From: Carallia brachiata
Lineage: Eukaryota; Streptophyta; Magnoliopsida; Malpighiales; Rhizophoraceae
Length of the DNA: 64,000 nucleotides
Assembly (NCBI GenBank): GCA_021464245.1
Contig: JADCRB010000032.1
Coordinates: 1,290,025 to 1,354,024 of the forward strand
Direction: 5' to 3'
Shown here piece after piece: positions 12,070-22,955 of this stretch (the stretch's first letter is position 1; each line of letters starts with the position of its first letter). Both the position numbers and the translations under genes were made by a program. The notes beneath the pieces were generated by a model. The model was not told the origin of the DNA and searched no databases. It worked only from the letters and a program-made list of their open reading frames with translations.

Positions 12070-14026
12070 CTACCAAGCAACCTGTTCGTCGCTGCTCGCT
12101 CCCTCGATGCATGCTTGCAAAGGTCTAGATGTCAAATCCAGAAATTTTATCTTCCCAGCTGTGTAAGTCCGGATGCCATTCCCCAGGGACGATAAAGCCA
12201 GCGCCCTGTTCTTCCTGACGAGAGCCGGCCTGCAAGGCGAGTTCTCTGGTATATGTGAAACTTTCACTGAACATGTTCTGTCGAAGACTATGGCATGGAG
12301 GTGGGAAGGAACGTCCATAAGAAAGTCTCCATTTTCGTCTGTGACAGCTTCTGCTGAGGTAAATCTGCTCCATTTCATTCCTGTGTGGCAGTTGAGAGAT
12401 ACAACGGCACCTGCAAGAATTCCATTATAGGTGAAATGATGGAAGTCACAGAAACTATGTTGTCTGAACAGTAGGCAGATGCTTGGGTTTAGTAAAAGTC
12501 ACAATGAATAAGCAAGTTCAGTTTGTGTGAGCAGAGGCATAAGTGGTCAAACCGTCGTTAGGCAGTTAACTTGGTGATGGTAATTTTCATGGTTTTAATA
12601 ATTAATTTATCAATAAGTTCAAAATATCAAAAATTCATTTCAATTCTTCGCAGATGTTTCAACGAATGGGTTTCTTTACGTATAAGAAATGTCAATTAAT
12701 AAATGCTAATTATTGTTCTAAATAAATGTTATTGATTTCCCTTCCATATATTTAAATCGAGCACATTACCAATTGTCAAATTAAATATCGAACTGCATTC
12801 TCCACCAGAAATTGATGGTCAGATGTTGCTGTTGTTGCCAGCTTTTCCGTCTCTTTCATTTTCCTTGCAACCTTTGCAGAATAATCGCTCTGGTACGCAG
12901 GCAAGGTGACATGATTATTAGGAGTAATTGGGTCGAAGGTCGTTGAGGTCTTCCTTTTCTTTTTCTTTTTCTTTTTCTTTTTCTTTTTTAAAAATGACGG
13001 AAAAGTAGTGGCAAACACATAGTACGAATGAAATCTCTAATCACTAAATCACAACTGATATTTTCCTATATGTTATCTTGATGGGCTATGGAAACAATAT
13101 CTGATTAGAGTATTTACCAATGAATGATTAAGAGCATCCTTAATTTGCACGTCACCAACTTGAATGAAAAGAACCCAAAGTGGCTGCTTCAAAGAACAGT
13201 TCCCATGAAAAAAATATAGGGAAAAAAAAACATAGGAGGAATTAGGCACAACAACGGAGAAGATTGTGAATGGCTTTATTTTGTAGTTGACATTCCCGTC
13301 TGTGACTTGCCACCTATAGATACTATGACAAACTCCCAATCCTAGTGCTTTTCTTTAGCAAAAAGTTTGGCAGAAAACTAGTTGCTATCAATAAAAGCCA
13401 TTATTTCACAAACAGTGTTTAATCAAGTATAATCCTGAGAATTAAAATTAATTAAAAACATAAATGGAACATGAATCTGGTTAAGATCATAAATGTTACT
13501 CATTTTACATAGATGACCATGAAACAGCCTTTGTATAACTTTATCCAGTAGCCAGCTAATATGTTCCACTAAGACATCCATAGAAGAAAGCTGAAAAATT
13601 ATTAATGATGCAAACTTAATTATAACAAAGCAGGAGTAATTTCCCCTACAAGCATCTTCAAGAGCCGAAAATAAAAAATAAAGAATAAAAAGACCAGAAC
13701 TTTTCAAAACATACAAGAAAAGAAGCTGTAGAATTTGAAGAACCTGATATTGGCCATGACCGGAGATAAGGTTCGCCATGCAAACAAGCCTCGCAAAGCA
13801 CGGTGCCTGTGACTAGAACGGTTGATAGCTTCTTCTCCCCATAACCAGCCAATTGCACCATTTCTTCTCTGCTCGAAAACCCGTATAATGGGTGGTTAAA
13901 CATTTCGTCTTCCGCCATTGATGATGATGTTTGGAGGAAGATAATGGAGGAGAAGAAGAAGAAGATGATGGGGATCATGGAAATGAGCTTCACAAGATTG
14001 TGGCAGCCGCTAACGTAGCTCATCAT
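12070..14026 (-). CDS. Pollen Ole e 1-like / extensin-like secreted protein
   Basis: Ole e 1-domain proteins are small secreted, cysteine-bridged cell-wall proteins; biochemical function is poorly defined. Exons 14026-13744 and 12410-12070, joined in phase 1 across a 1,333-base intron, give 207 residues. Residues about 12-32 are strongly hydrophobic (IIFFFFSSIIF), a signal peptide. The mature part has the family opening VTGTVLCEACLHGEP, then LRSWPISG across the splice, NCHTG, DENGDFLMDVPSHLHAI, RTCSVKV, SPCRPA and GNGIRTYTAGKI. Six conserved Cys are present (CEAC pair, NCH, TCS, PCR, QACI). A second Met directly follows the first, so the exact start is uncertain by one residue. No lesion seen. 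Confidence 0.9.
12955..12990. repeat. TTTTTC microsatellite in Ole e 1 intron
   Basis: About six units of TTTTTC on the plus strand, inside the single intron of the Ole e 1-like gene. Confidence 0.85.
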
Positions 14027-14954
14027 CTTCTTTGTGTTTGTTCCTCTCTATATTATTTTCGTGTTTCGTAGGATGGCATGAGAAGTATATATAGAAAGAG
14101 CTTGGTTTTATTACCAGATTATTCCGGAAAAAAAAAAAAAACAGTTAGAATGTAGGTCCTATTGAATAATAAGTTCTTTTTTTTTCTTTTTTTTTTTTAA
14201 GTTTGCCTAAAAGTGAACTTGTAAACAAAATATCATCTATGGGTGTTTATAGTTCATAGTTTGATTAATTGAACTTAATCACTATAACTATTTCTCAACC
14301 AAAATTTTTGGTTATATAAAATTAAAAATTATTCATGAACTGAAAATTCGTTAACCGAATTTTATAACAAAAAATTTAAAATTCTAATTTGAATGAAAAA
14401 AATTTGGATTTTTTTAAAAGAAATTTATAATTTTATTATATATAAGATAAATGAGTGATTATTTAAGATATAATAATATTTTATTAACAATTATTGTTAC
14501 TAATTGTTGTATTGCTAATTTTTTTTTATTATAAGAATAAAAGAATAAACATATATATGCATAATAATATTTCGGTTTAACTTGGTTAACCACAATTTAC
14601 TAATATTTAAAATCGAAATTGAATTAAATATTTCAATTTTTATTCGATTTAGTTAACCAATTAAAAAATCTGTTCACTTATTCGAAAATTTAGTTCGGTT
14701 CTATTTAGTTTTGTCGATTAATTAAAATTTTCAATTTTTTTTACCTCTCACACCAACTATAAATCAAGTAAGAGATTTTTTGGCAATAGGTTACCAAAAT
14801 GTCAAAATACATTCGATTAGATATTATTTTCTCTTCGTCGTAGATTATACTGATCTCATTCTAAATCTACTAAATTTTAGCGGAAAATTGAAATTTTTAA
14901 AAATAAAAAGTTACATTTTTATTAAATCATACCCAGTGATCTCTGGCTGGATCT
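14027..14954. other. AT-rich upstream region of the Ole e 1-like gene
   Basis: Holds the upstream region of the Ole e 1-like gene (a TATATATA stretch near 14084). From 14240 to 14740 lies AT-rich DNA with repeated TTAACC/GGTTAA words that resembles a degenerate transposon. No gene recognised. Confidence 0.4.
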
Positions 14955-14996
14955 TTTGGCCATATTATTTATATATATATAAATAATATGGCCAAA
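14955..14996. repeat. 42-bp perfect palindrome
   Basis: Perfect inverted repeat with no spacer, outer arm TTTGGCCATATTATTTATAT, centred between 14975 and 14976. It is followed by a TA microsatellite. It could extrude as a cruciform or form a hairpin in single strands. It lies about 120 bases upstream of the tRNA gene. Confidence 0.95.
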
Positions 14997-15117
14997 TATA
15001 TATATATATAAATTAGGCACACAACCTTTGTCTCTATATTTTGGTGTTTGTGTTGTCTCGCCCCTGCCTTTACAACTTGTTGATTCAAATATATTCAAAC
15101 CACTTTTTCGAGCAGGT

Positions 15118-15191
15118 GGCCTATTAGCTCAGTTGGTTAGAGCGTCGTGCTAATAACGCGAAGGTCGCAGGTTCGAGACCTGCATGGGCCA
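15118..15191 (+). tRNA. tRNA-Ile (anticodon AAU)
   Basis: A 74-base cloverleaf. The acceptor stem GGCCTAT pairs with ATGGGCC, with discriminator A. The D-arm contains TAGCTCAGTTGG, which is also the A box. The anticodon loop CTAATAA gives AAU (A34 read as inosine), decoding Ile. The T-arm GGTTCGAGACC is the B box. No intron. CAA motifs occur upstream, as usual for plant tRNA genes, and a TTTT Pol III terminator follows at 15199-15202. It looks functional. Confidence 0.96.
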
Positions 15192-15199
15192 TGTGCTAT

Positions 15200-15800
15200 T
15201 TTAATTGTTTTTACTTTTTTTTAATCCTTCAAAATTTTCTACATTTTTAATCCTTCCATACTCAAGCTGTTTGTTTTTTTTTTTAGTCCCTCCAAATTTT
15301 TCACTTTTTTAATCCTTCCATTTGTTTGTTTTAATTATTTGCCTTTTAATTCATCCAAATTTTTTACTTTTTTACACTGTGATTGGATAGTAAGAAATTA
15401 AATAAAAAGTGAATAGAAAAGAAAATGAATAAAAAATATACATAATGATGACATTATTATTGATAAAAAATAATGATTAGAAAGTTGTGAGAAATAAAAT
15501 GAATATAATTTGTGAGATAAAAAGTAAAAATAATTATTTAGATTAATAAAAAATAAATAAAAATAAATAAATAAAAAACTTTTTCCATCAATTTTCTTTT
15601 CCTTTTCCATTGAAAATTGCCAATCACACCCTTAATCCTTCCACATTCAAGCTGTTTGTTTTTCTTTTTTAATCCTTCCAAATTTTTTACTTTTTTAATC
15701 CTTCCATATTCAAGCTGTTTGTGTTTTTTTTTTTATTCCTACCAAATTTTTTACGCCTTTAATCCTTCCATATTCGCTGTTTGTTTTTCTTTTTAAATCC
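15200..15800. repeat. Degenerate tandem repeat (AATCCTTCCA units)
   Basis: Several imperfect copies of a unit of about 60-80 bases built from AATCCTTCCATATTCAAGCT, poly-T and CAAATTTTTTACTTTTTTAA. It starts immediately after the tRNA gene and is interrupted by the MITE candidate at 15378-15628. Confidence 0.7.
15378..15628. mobile_element. MITE candidate with TGTGATTGG inverted ends
   Basis: Terminal inverted repeats TGTGATTGG (15378-15386) and CCAATCACA (15620-15628) bound an AT-rich, non-coding 251-base interval inside the tandem repeat. No clear target duplication was found, so family assignment stays open. Confidence 0.5.
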
Positions 15801-15828
15801 TTCTACGTTCAGATTCAAACGATTTTAA

Positions 15829-16509
15829 TAATATATCAATAAATATAAAATTAAAATTATAAAATTAAGAATTCATAATTTTTTAAACTATTTCCTTCCC
15901 TTTAATCAGGGCCTAAATTTAAGAAGGCTAAAAAGAGAAAAAAAAAGTTCCCCCAGAACAATTCCAAGCAAGACTAACTCAAATTCAGATACTCCTTTCT
16001 TGATCACTCTGTTTGAACCTGACAGCTTCCCCTCGTTGAAATCTGCAAAGTGTTGTAAAACCAGCACGGTCGATTTATCTTTAAAATCCGGCGATGGGCT
16101 ATGGCCCATTGCCTATGACGCAGCGGTGAATGGTGGTGGTGGTGAGTAATTGGTTCGGAGTAAGCCGGATTGGGTACGGACGAAGGCAATTAAGGCTTGA
16201 AATAGGAGAAAGGTTCGGAATCCAGGTGAGTTTACTTTAATTATTTCTTGATTCATTTGCTGTCAGAAATATGGCATTTTTATGACTTTGTTATCCTGTT
16301 GCTGATTATGGGAAATTTCATCTGCCTTCCGTAATATGTTGGCTCTTGCATTTTTATCGCTTCCCACTTGATTTTTGCTGATTTGAGTAGCGGCATCTAT
16401 GAAGACATTAATTTAGTCCAAACCCCAGATCACTTTTAGACCTCATTTAATGGTTTTTGGATAAATATTGCTGTTTTCTCTGTTGAACCAAACCTAACAG
16501 AGTCTTTGA
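15829..16509. other. Upstream part of the trihelix pseudogene locus, no coding motif
   Basis: No protein family recognised. A short His-rich open frame near 16130 is a by-product of a GGT repeat. Confidence 0.4.
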
Positions 16510-17053
16510 TCATCTTCGGATAATGATAATGATAATGATGATGCTGATGATGACAGTGGAGATTCGTCTTTTGATGCATTAAAAGAAGGGATAACTCGAA
16601 AGAGAAAGGGGAAAATAAGGAAAAAGATTGAAACTTTATTGGAAAATTTGGTGATGAGAGTGATGGACAAGCCAGAGCAGATGCATGAGCAGTTGATAGA
16701 GATGATAGAGAGGTGAGAAAGGGAAAGAATAACTTGGAGACAGCAGGAGGCGGAAAGAATAAAAAGAGATGAGAAGCTAAGAGCCCAGAATAATTCTCAG
16801 TTCCCTAGCCTCATTTCCTTCATCCAAACTTAACTAACAGAAGATGGCAATGCAGAGAAAGACAAGGGCAATGTTCCAATTCAGAAGATTGGAAATCGAA
16901 CTTAACAGAAGATGGCAGAAGCTAAAGTTAAGGCCCTTACTCTCAACTTATTGGTACGAAAGTTATATTACTTGCTATGAGACATCTGCTAGAATTCATA
17001 GCCTTGGCTATGATCAGTATGCAGAGAAATGTAGAAAGAAAGAGAACAAATGA
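16510..17053 (+). pseudogene. Trihelix (GT-2-like) transcription factor fragment
   Basis: GT-2-type trihelix factors carry two Myb-like trihelix DNA-binding domains flanking an acidic linker and a coiled coil. From 16510 one frame reads an Asp-rich stretch, a basic KRKGKIRKKIE segment and a coiled coil of the family type (MDKPEQMHEQLIEMIER). A TGA interrupts at 16714-16716 and the homology resumes in frame (RERITWRQQEAERIKRDEK) to a stop at 16831. Downstream, 16905-17053 has a decayed second trihelix domain: RRWQKLKLRPLL, then HSLGYDQYAEKCRKKE. The N-terminal trihelix domain was not found. It is a broken remnant and expression as a factor is unlikely. Confidence 0.72.
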
Positions 17054-19644
17054 ACAGGTGCTTAAGAAAGTCAGTGGGAACCAGGGGCAGGAAGCAGTTG
17101 GAAAAGAGCAAGAGATGTCCTTAGTTTCATGATCTGAACATACCATACAACAATGGTTTAATGAATCTAGAAATGCCTCTAACCATATAACAAATGAAAA
17201 TTAGGCCAGCATCATTATGAAGTAAAGATTGAAGAACTCCAGTCTGGTTTAAGGCTTTTCGTTGAGACATAAAACACAATGATAGGGAAGAAAGACTTGA
17301 CAGTTGCTGAGCTCGTATATTCTAATTTTGGTTTGATGTAATTATGGTGTATAACTGTCTTGTTGCTGGAATGAAGCTTTTACTCGGTCATCGCTTGTGC
17401 CTCCTTAAGCTGGTTTTCATTTAAATCCTTATAATCTGGGTAGTTAATTGTTTTTTGTTTTGAAGGAATCTACAAACCAGGGTTGCCTTTCTTTTTTGCT
17501 ATCAGATTCTCATGCTGGTCTCCAAAGTGCCTACTGCGTACATTTTGGAATTCTGAGCATATTGTTTGGACGAGGCTGCTTCTGAGGTTATCACAAATTA
17601 GTGCCTACTAAACAATTGCTAAAAGATGTAAGGGAACGGGGTTGCACACACAAAGGCAAGAAGGTAAGTTATCTTTATACTGAAAACAAAGACATGAGAA
17701 ACGAGAAAGCTACAAAATAACCGTACGGTACTTTCATCGATTTACATTCCTCTTTTCTTAACAAGCTTCCATTTTCACCTTCTTATGAAGCACTAAAGCA
17801 GGTCTTCATGGCTGTTTAATCTTGATAATTATGTCGTAATGAGGAGGGAGAGTGATGACCAGTATCACCATACAAACAATGCAAGCAAAAGGGAATACAA
17901 GAAGGTGGAGAGGGGAATGAGCGAGAATAGCAGAGCCAATATAGGAGGAGGTTCCGGCTGCATATAGTATGGAAAGATCAAAATGGATGATACCATCAGC
18001 AAGGCCATTAGAACTGAACAGCAGATTGTCGAACTACTCTTCCTCATGCCAAAAAAGTTGCAGCGGTAGAGAAAGGCAGGAAAATGGTAGCAGCATATGG
18101 TTGTAATATATTAGATAGTTACTAGATAGATCAGATTAAATGCAACATTCAACTTCTGTTATATTGTTAGCTGCAGTTTCACATTAATGCTATAGGGAAA
18201 ATTGCATGGATGGTGTGCTACACATTCATTGTATGTGCAACTCCTTAAGATATATTTTGGTTGATGAGGAAACGAAGGTTACATGTTCTTAATTCTGTCA
18301 TAAAATGCGTTGATGTGTTTTGATGTTGTTTAATTTTAGACGCACCTCGTATGGAGTTTACGTTTCATTAAAAGGAATTGAAAATTTTCAAATATAAAAA
18401 GAAAAAAAGACTCCTAGTATATCATATTTCATTGAATTAAAAAAAAAAAAAAATTAACCATAACTTTTAACTATAACTTACATTGTCGAGTTAACATAGA
18501 AGTCAAATTCATCATCATCACCACCAACAGATGAATTTACCTATAATGGCATTGCAATGCATTATTATATTCTATATACAATAGTGGAGTCGAAGTTAAA
18601 TACAATTAAACACTACCGCTTAATAACACATAAAAATCAATAGACGTTAATTTAGATAGCACGAGTTTGAGTTTGTTTAACTAAAGATCTCGGTTTCGAG
18701 TTTTAAGAATGCAGTCGCGTTAAATTTTATTTGGAGACTTTTACCACCTTTCGAGACCCCACCTGAATTGGTTTAGATTAGTGATTTATTGGACTGCACA
18801 TTGAGTGGTCTTATACTAAAAAAAAATAAATAAATTATACATAAGAAATAGCATGAGAAGAACGGCGAAGGTGGTACAATAATTTCCATTTTGAGATTGA
18901 TTTATGTGTGAGATGGAGTAAATATGATTGTTTATATTTTATATTGTTAACATTTTGCTCTCCAAATATCATTTTTTTTTTGACACAATAATTGCAACTC
19001 CGAACTTTTATACGATTATCACAGTTAAATATATTAAGCGAGACAATAACATAAGGTGATTACAGATTTTTTTGAAAAAATAAAATCATTTTTTGTTAAT
19101 CTTTAATTACTTGTTTCCTCTTTCCTAATGGAATTTGGATTCCAAGATAAGAGTTTCTCTTTCCTGATTTAATGGAGATTTAGATATGACTCCTTTTTTC
19201 CCCATTTATAAACGCATGTGCCCTTCCGGTTGCTTCTTAATTTAAGAAAGGTAAGACCAAAGACCCACAGAGAGACTTTTGTAGGTGGGAATTTCCCCAC
19301 TCCTAATTTTTTTTCTTTCTTTCTTGTAACGGTTCAAGCGAGGCGGCTCTCCCCTGGCAGATCTCCGGCCACTCCTTCCTACTAACCGCTCCACTCCACA
19401 TAGCTAGGAAATGGTTAAGGGGAAAGGGGCAGAAAGACTGGTGTTGCAGCCACTTCGTTGGAAGATTTTTTTTTTTTCCCGGTTTTGTGGCCATGGTTCC
19501 AAAACAAGATTGACTCTGCAATTCTATTCAGGAAGTTTACGCTCAATGACGTCTTCGTTACTGCAGCTTCCCCTCTTGACTTTCCATTTTACATCTTTGC
19601 CTAAATTTCATCGTAAACTGCTGAGACCTATTCTCGAGGGACAA
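17054..19644. other. Intergenic, no gene recognised
   Basis: Possibly the old 3' side of the trihelix locus, then AT-rich DNA. Near 18665-18725 the text GTTTGTTTAACTAAAGATC followed by GGTTTCGAGTTTTAA resembles the Pol III box pair of a tRNA-derived SINE, but ends are not definable. Short open frames at 17865-18047 and 19303-19647 have no family resemblance. Confidence 0.45.
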
Positions 19645-19648
19645 TAGT

Positions 19649-19801
19649 AAATATCTTAAAAATCGTATCATGAAATATTTTGAAATATATAATTATAGAA
19701 AAAAATTTTAATTTTAATTTTTTTATTTGATGATGTCAAAAAAAATTAATAATTTTTTATATAATTATATATTTTATAATACGATTTGAGATATTTAGTA
19801 T
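19649..19801. mobile_element. Short foldback / MITE-like element
   Basis: The left arm beginning AATATCTTAAAAATCGTAT is matched by the reverse complement of the right arm ending ATACGATTTGAGATATT. The arms are about 45-50 bases and the centre is AT-rich. AGTA flanks both sides as a possible 4-base target duplication. Non-coding. Confidence 0.55.
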
Positions 19802-21024
19802 TTTTTTTTTTAACCAATAACAGAAGTTCTGAGAATGTCCTGCTATAGACTTCTGTCGTTCCATACAATCAATTGCGTCCACACGAACTTTTTTTGCTAG
19901 CTAGATTCCTCGCATTTAATCTACGACTGAGGGTTCCGAGAAAGAAGGAATTTCGCTTGTGAATAACATGACTTGATCCAACATCAAGCAAAGTCAAAAA
20001 AAGTAATAGACTATCCGATTCAAAGCAAAGGTGGACTCCAACTTTAGGTAGGAGAAGGATGGGAGAACTGCGGAATTTGCTGATAAGCTTCAAAGTCTGT
20101 ACGAGAAATTACGCAGCCATTGCTATTGCAAGTGAGAGAACCAGAGAACGGTTCCTTGGAAATGTCAAACATATGAATTCTAGTATTGTTGTTTTGCTCT
20201 ACGTTTTGATTTAAAAAAATAGAGATTAAAGTATTCGATAAAATATTTGAAAAAATTATTAAGCAAGAGTTTAATCAACTATTATCTCAAAATATTTTTT
20301 TTTTACCTTTGATTTGTAGAATTAAATTTATCTATATTTTAAATATTTAATAAATTAAAATATTTTATTTTATTTGTAAAAACTAATGTCAGTAGTTATT
20401 AATAGAAACAAGACAATATATTAGTTTTTATGAGAAGTTTCATTAAACATATTTTTTAAAATTTTTCATAAAATTATAATTTTTTTGTCTAAATAATTTT
20501 TTAATGTTTTTATTAGAACTTGTTGCAAATTATTTTTTTGGGAATGTTACATATATTATACAGCCAAAACCCGCTAACGTATAAACAATCAAAATAAACA
20601 AATTTTTCCTCTACAAAAATGGTGCCAAAAAAAAAATATATATATAATATATAATGTACAAAATGATCATTTTATAATTTAAATAACAAACAGTAAATAT
20701 CAATCTAATCAAATACCATAATTTCATTTTAACAATTAATAATAGTAATCAACAACAATAATTAACAATCAATAACAATAACAATAATGAACAAATAAGT
20801 TAAACAAACCCTAAAGCACCCGATCTCCTTTGGCAGCATAGAAGCAAATTAAATTATGTTTTGGACACGACAGCATCTTCAAACACCTTCAAGAACAGTA
20901 CGAGTCACTCTGGAAATTAGATATATACAACAAGCATGGTATTGCAACTTTTGCTTAGAAAACCAAAACAACGGTTTTCATGTTCACAACTTATTTAAAA
21001 CAGAACAGCAAAACATTTGATTGG
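19802..21024. other. Intergenic, AT-rich
   Basis: No gene seen. Contains poly-T and poly-A runs and an AAC/AAT-rich stretch near 20725-20790. The right end probably includes the 3' UTR of the TRM10 gene. Confidence 0.5.
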
Positions 21025-21246
21025 CTAACATCGTACACAAATTTCTTTTAGATGGTCAGAATAGGAGAATATAAATTTGTTTAATCCACAAAAAAAATAG
21101 GGACAATACCTTGGAAGGCAAATCTTCCAAAAATTCAACGCATTGGCATGCCACATGTGCACAGAAAATGGGAAGATGGCATACGAAAATTCAATATACA
21201 TATTCCGTTTTCCAGATGCACAAACAAGAACTCGACAAACTTTAAG

Positions 21247-21300
21247 CTTGCATTTTATTCTAGCCGGATGCAACTTGCATTTTATTCTAGCCGGATGCAA
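21247..21300. repeat. 27-bp perfect tandem duplication across the TRM10 stop codon
   Basis: Units 21247-21273 and 21274-21300 are identical and begin CTTGCATTTTATTCTAGCCG. On the minus strand each unit holds a TAG in the TRM10 frame followed by AATAAA. The first stop used is at 21289-21287; the second unit repeats the stop and the poly-A-like hexamer 27 bases downstream. Confidence 0.95.
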
Positions 21301-22955
21301 CTTCGACACATTTCTTTTTGCTCTCCGATGGCTCATCTTTCTCCTGGGGCTCTTCTCCGTCTACTCCTTGGCTGTCATCTCGCTCGGATTCACATCGTTT
21401 CCTTTGAGGAATTACTTGAAAGAATGAGGCCTTCCAATCTCTCGTTTCCAAGAATTTGAGAAGTATTTCTATCACTTGGTTAACGGTGAGGACCTGCATG
21501 CCAATCATCAATATACAGAGACAGCGAAAAGAAGATTATAAAATGGAAAGTTTAGTGGTCTCATTTGCTTAGCAAGGGAACATTGAAATAGCAGAGCACG
21601 AAATTTGTCCATCTAGAAATTACACGGAGAACAGCAAACCTGAGAACTTGACATCTTCAAGTAATTGCCTATAGGGAGTTTTGCTGTTTGGATTCCTTGC
21701 TCTGCCGCTTTCTTCAAGGTTACCCCTTTCCACCGATTCCGATCCACTAGACCGCCAACAATATATATCTTCTTTAGATCAAGTTCATCCAGCACTATTT
21801 CAGCATCTGCCGTAAGATACACGAGATTTTCCTTCCGATCTTGTAATGCTTCCATATAGGAACGGTTTTCCTTCTCGATGATCCATTTATCGAATCCTGG
21901 AAGTTTTTGCAATTGGTTCCCCATTTCCCCCTGGCATCCAGTCAACCAGAGGTGACCAGGGGAGGTGCATCTTCCATTCACTGCATAACAATACATAATC
22001 TGCAGATTAAAATATTTAGGCCATAATCAGCACGCTAAAGAAAGACCAGTCTAAATCAACTTTCACACATAAACGCGGAATATTAATTCGAAGCAACAGA
22101 GAGCCCTAAAGGCCCGTGTTGTGCACAATTTGCAGATTTGGGCCCATTGTTGTAAAAGCATCAAGCACATAAGAATTATCAAAGGAGGACTATGACAGCC
22201 AGAACCAACCAAAATTCACATATCATTAATCCAAACAGATTTCAGTGACTAGGAAAATTCGAAGACAAATTAGGAATTATAGAGCAATTATCTGCTTCAA
22301 TCTACTACTGACAAAGTGGATAGAATTAGCACTAGTAAGCTATAAAGTGAAAGATTAGAAATTTCCATACTAACACAAAAATGGCTCCATACCCATTACG
22401 AAAGTCACAATCTTTAACAGGAAAATCGTCAAAGAAAAAAGAAAAGGAAATCCCCAGACTCGAAAATTGTGCTAAACTCAAGATGGGAAAAAACCCATTA
22501 AAGAAAAACACAATCTTTAACAGAAAAGACAAAAACCTGCTGGACGAGGCTATGGATTTCACTTTGGATCATCAGGTGGGAGAATTCGAGATCGATAACG
22601 ATGTTCAAGCCATGTTCTTTAGCTCTTGTAAGCCTCTCGATCTTCTCCTCTCTCTCCTGTGACCGCTTCTCCATTCTCTCTTTCCTCAGCTCCCTTCTCG
22701 ACTCTATGAGCTTCGACCTCTCCTCCTCCGTGGGAAGGCCGGCGAGGGTCTCCTCCCATTCCCGCCGCTTCCTCTCGGCTTCTTTCTTCTTCTGTTCTTT
22801 GATAAACGCCTTCTTCTCCGCTTTCTCGCCTCGTATCTCTGTTGCTTTAGCAGCTTCTTTTGGGCGTTTTTGGAGAGTGGCTGTGGAGTTGGGTTGGATT
22901 GAGAATCTGATGGGTTCTCGGGGGTGGTTTGGTCATTTTGCGTCGTTTCCGCCAT
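21287..22955 (-). CDS. tRNA (guanine-N1) methyltransferase, TRM10 family, one frameshift in exon 1
   Basis: TRM10 proteins are SPOUT-fold enzymes that methylate N1 of guanine 9 in tRNAs using S-adenosylmethionine. Exons (minus) are 22955-22537, 21999-21640 and 21493-21287. The N-terminus is a charged Lys/Glu coiled region (SKNAQKKLLKQQRYEA, EEERSKLIESRRELRKER). The SPOUT core begins LNIVIDLEFSHLM and continues YAVNGRC, LWLTGC, ENLVYLTADAE, YIVGGLVDRNRWKG (cofactor knot; the Asp of VDRNR is the expected active-site residue), TAKLPIGNYLKMSS and FLETRDWKASFF. Near 22826 one base is missing, diverting the frame to an Arg-rich run and a stop at 22704. Exon 1 is 419 bases and would need 420 for the phase to fit. 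Everything else is intact, so a base-calling error or very recent lesion is likely. Intended length about 328 residues. Confidence 0.88.

Noticed and set aside
15200..15800. Regularly spaced repeats that might suggest a CRISPR array
   Set aside because: Units are degenerate, AT-rich and unevenly spaced, in a plant nuclear context; spacers are not unique.
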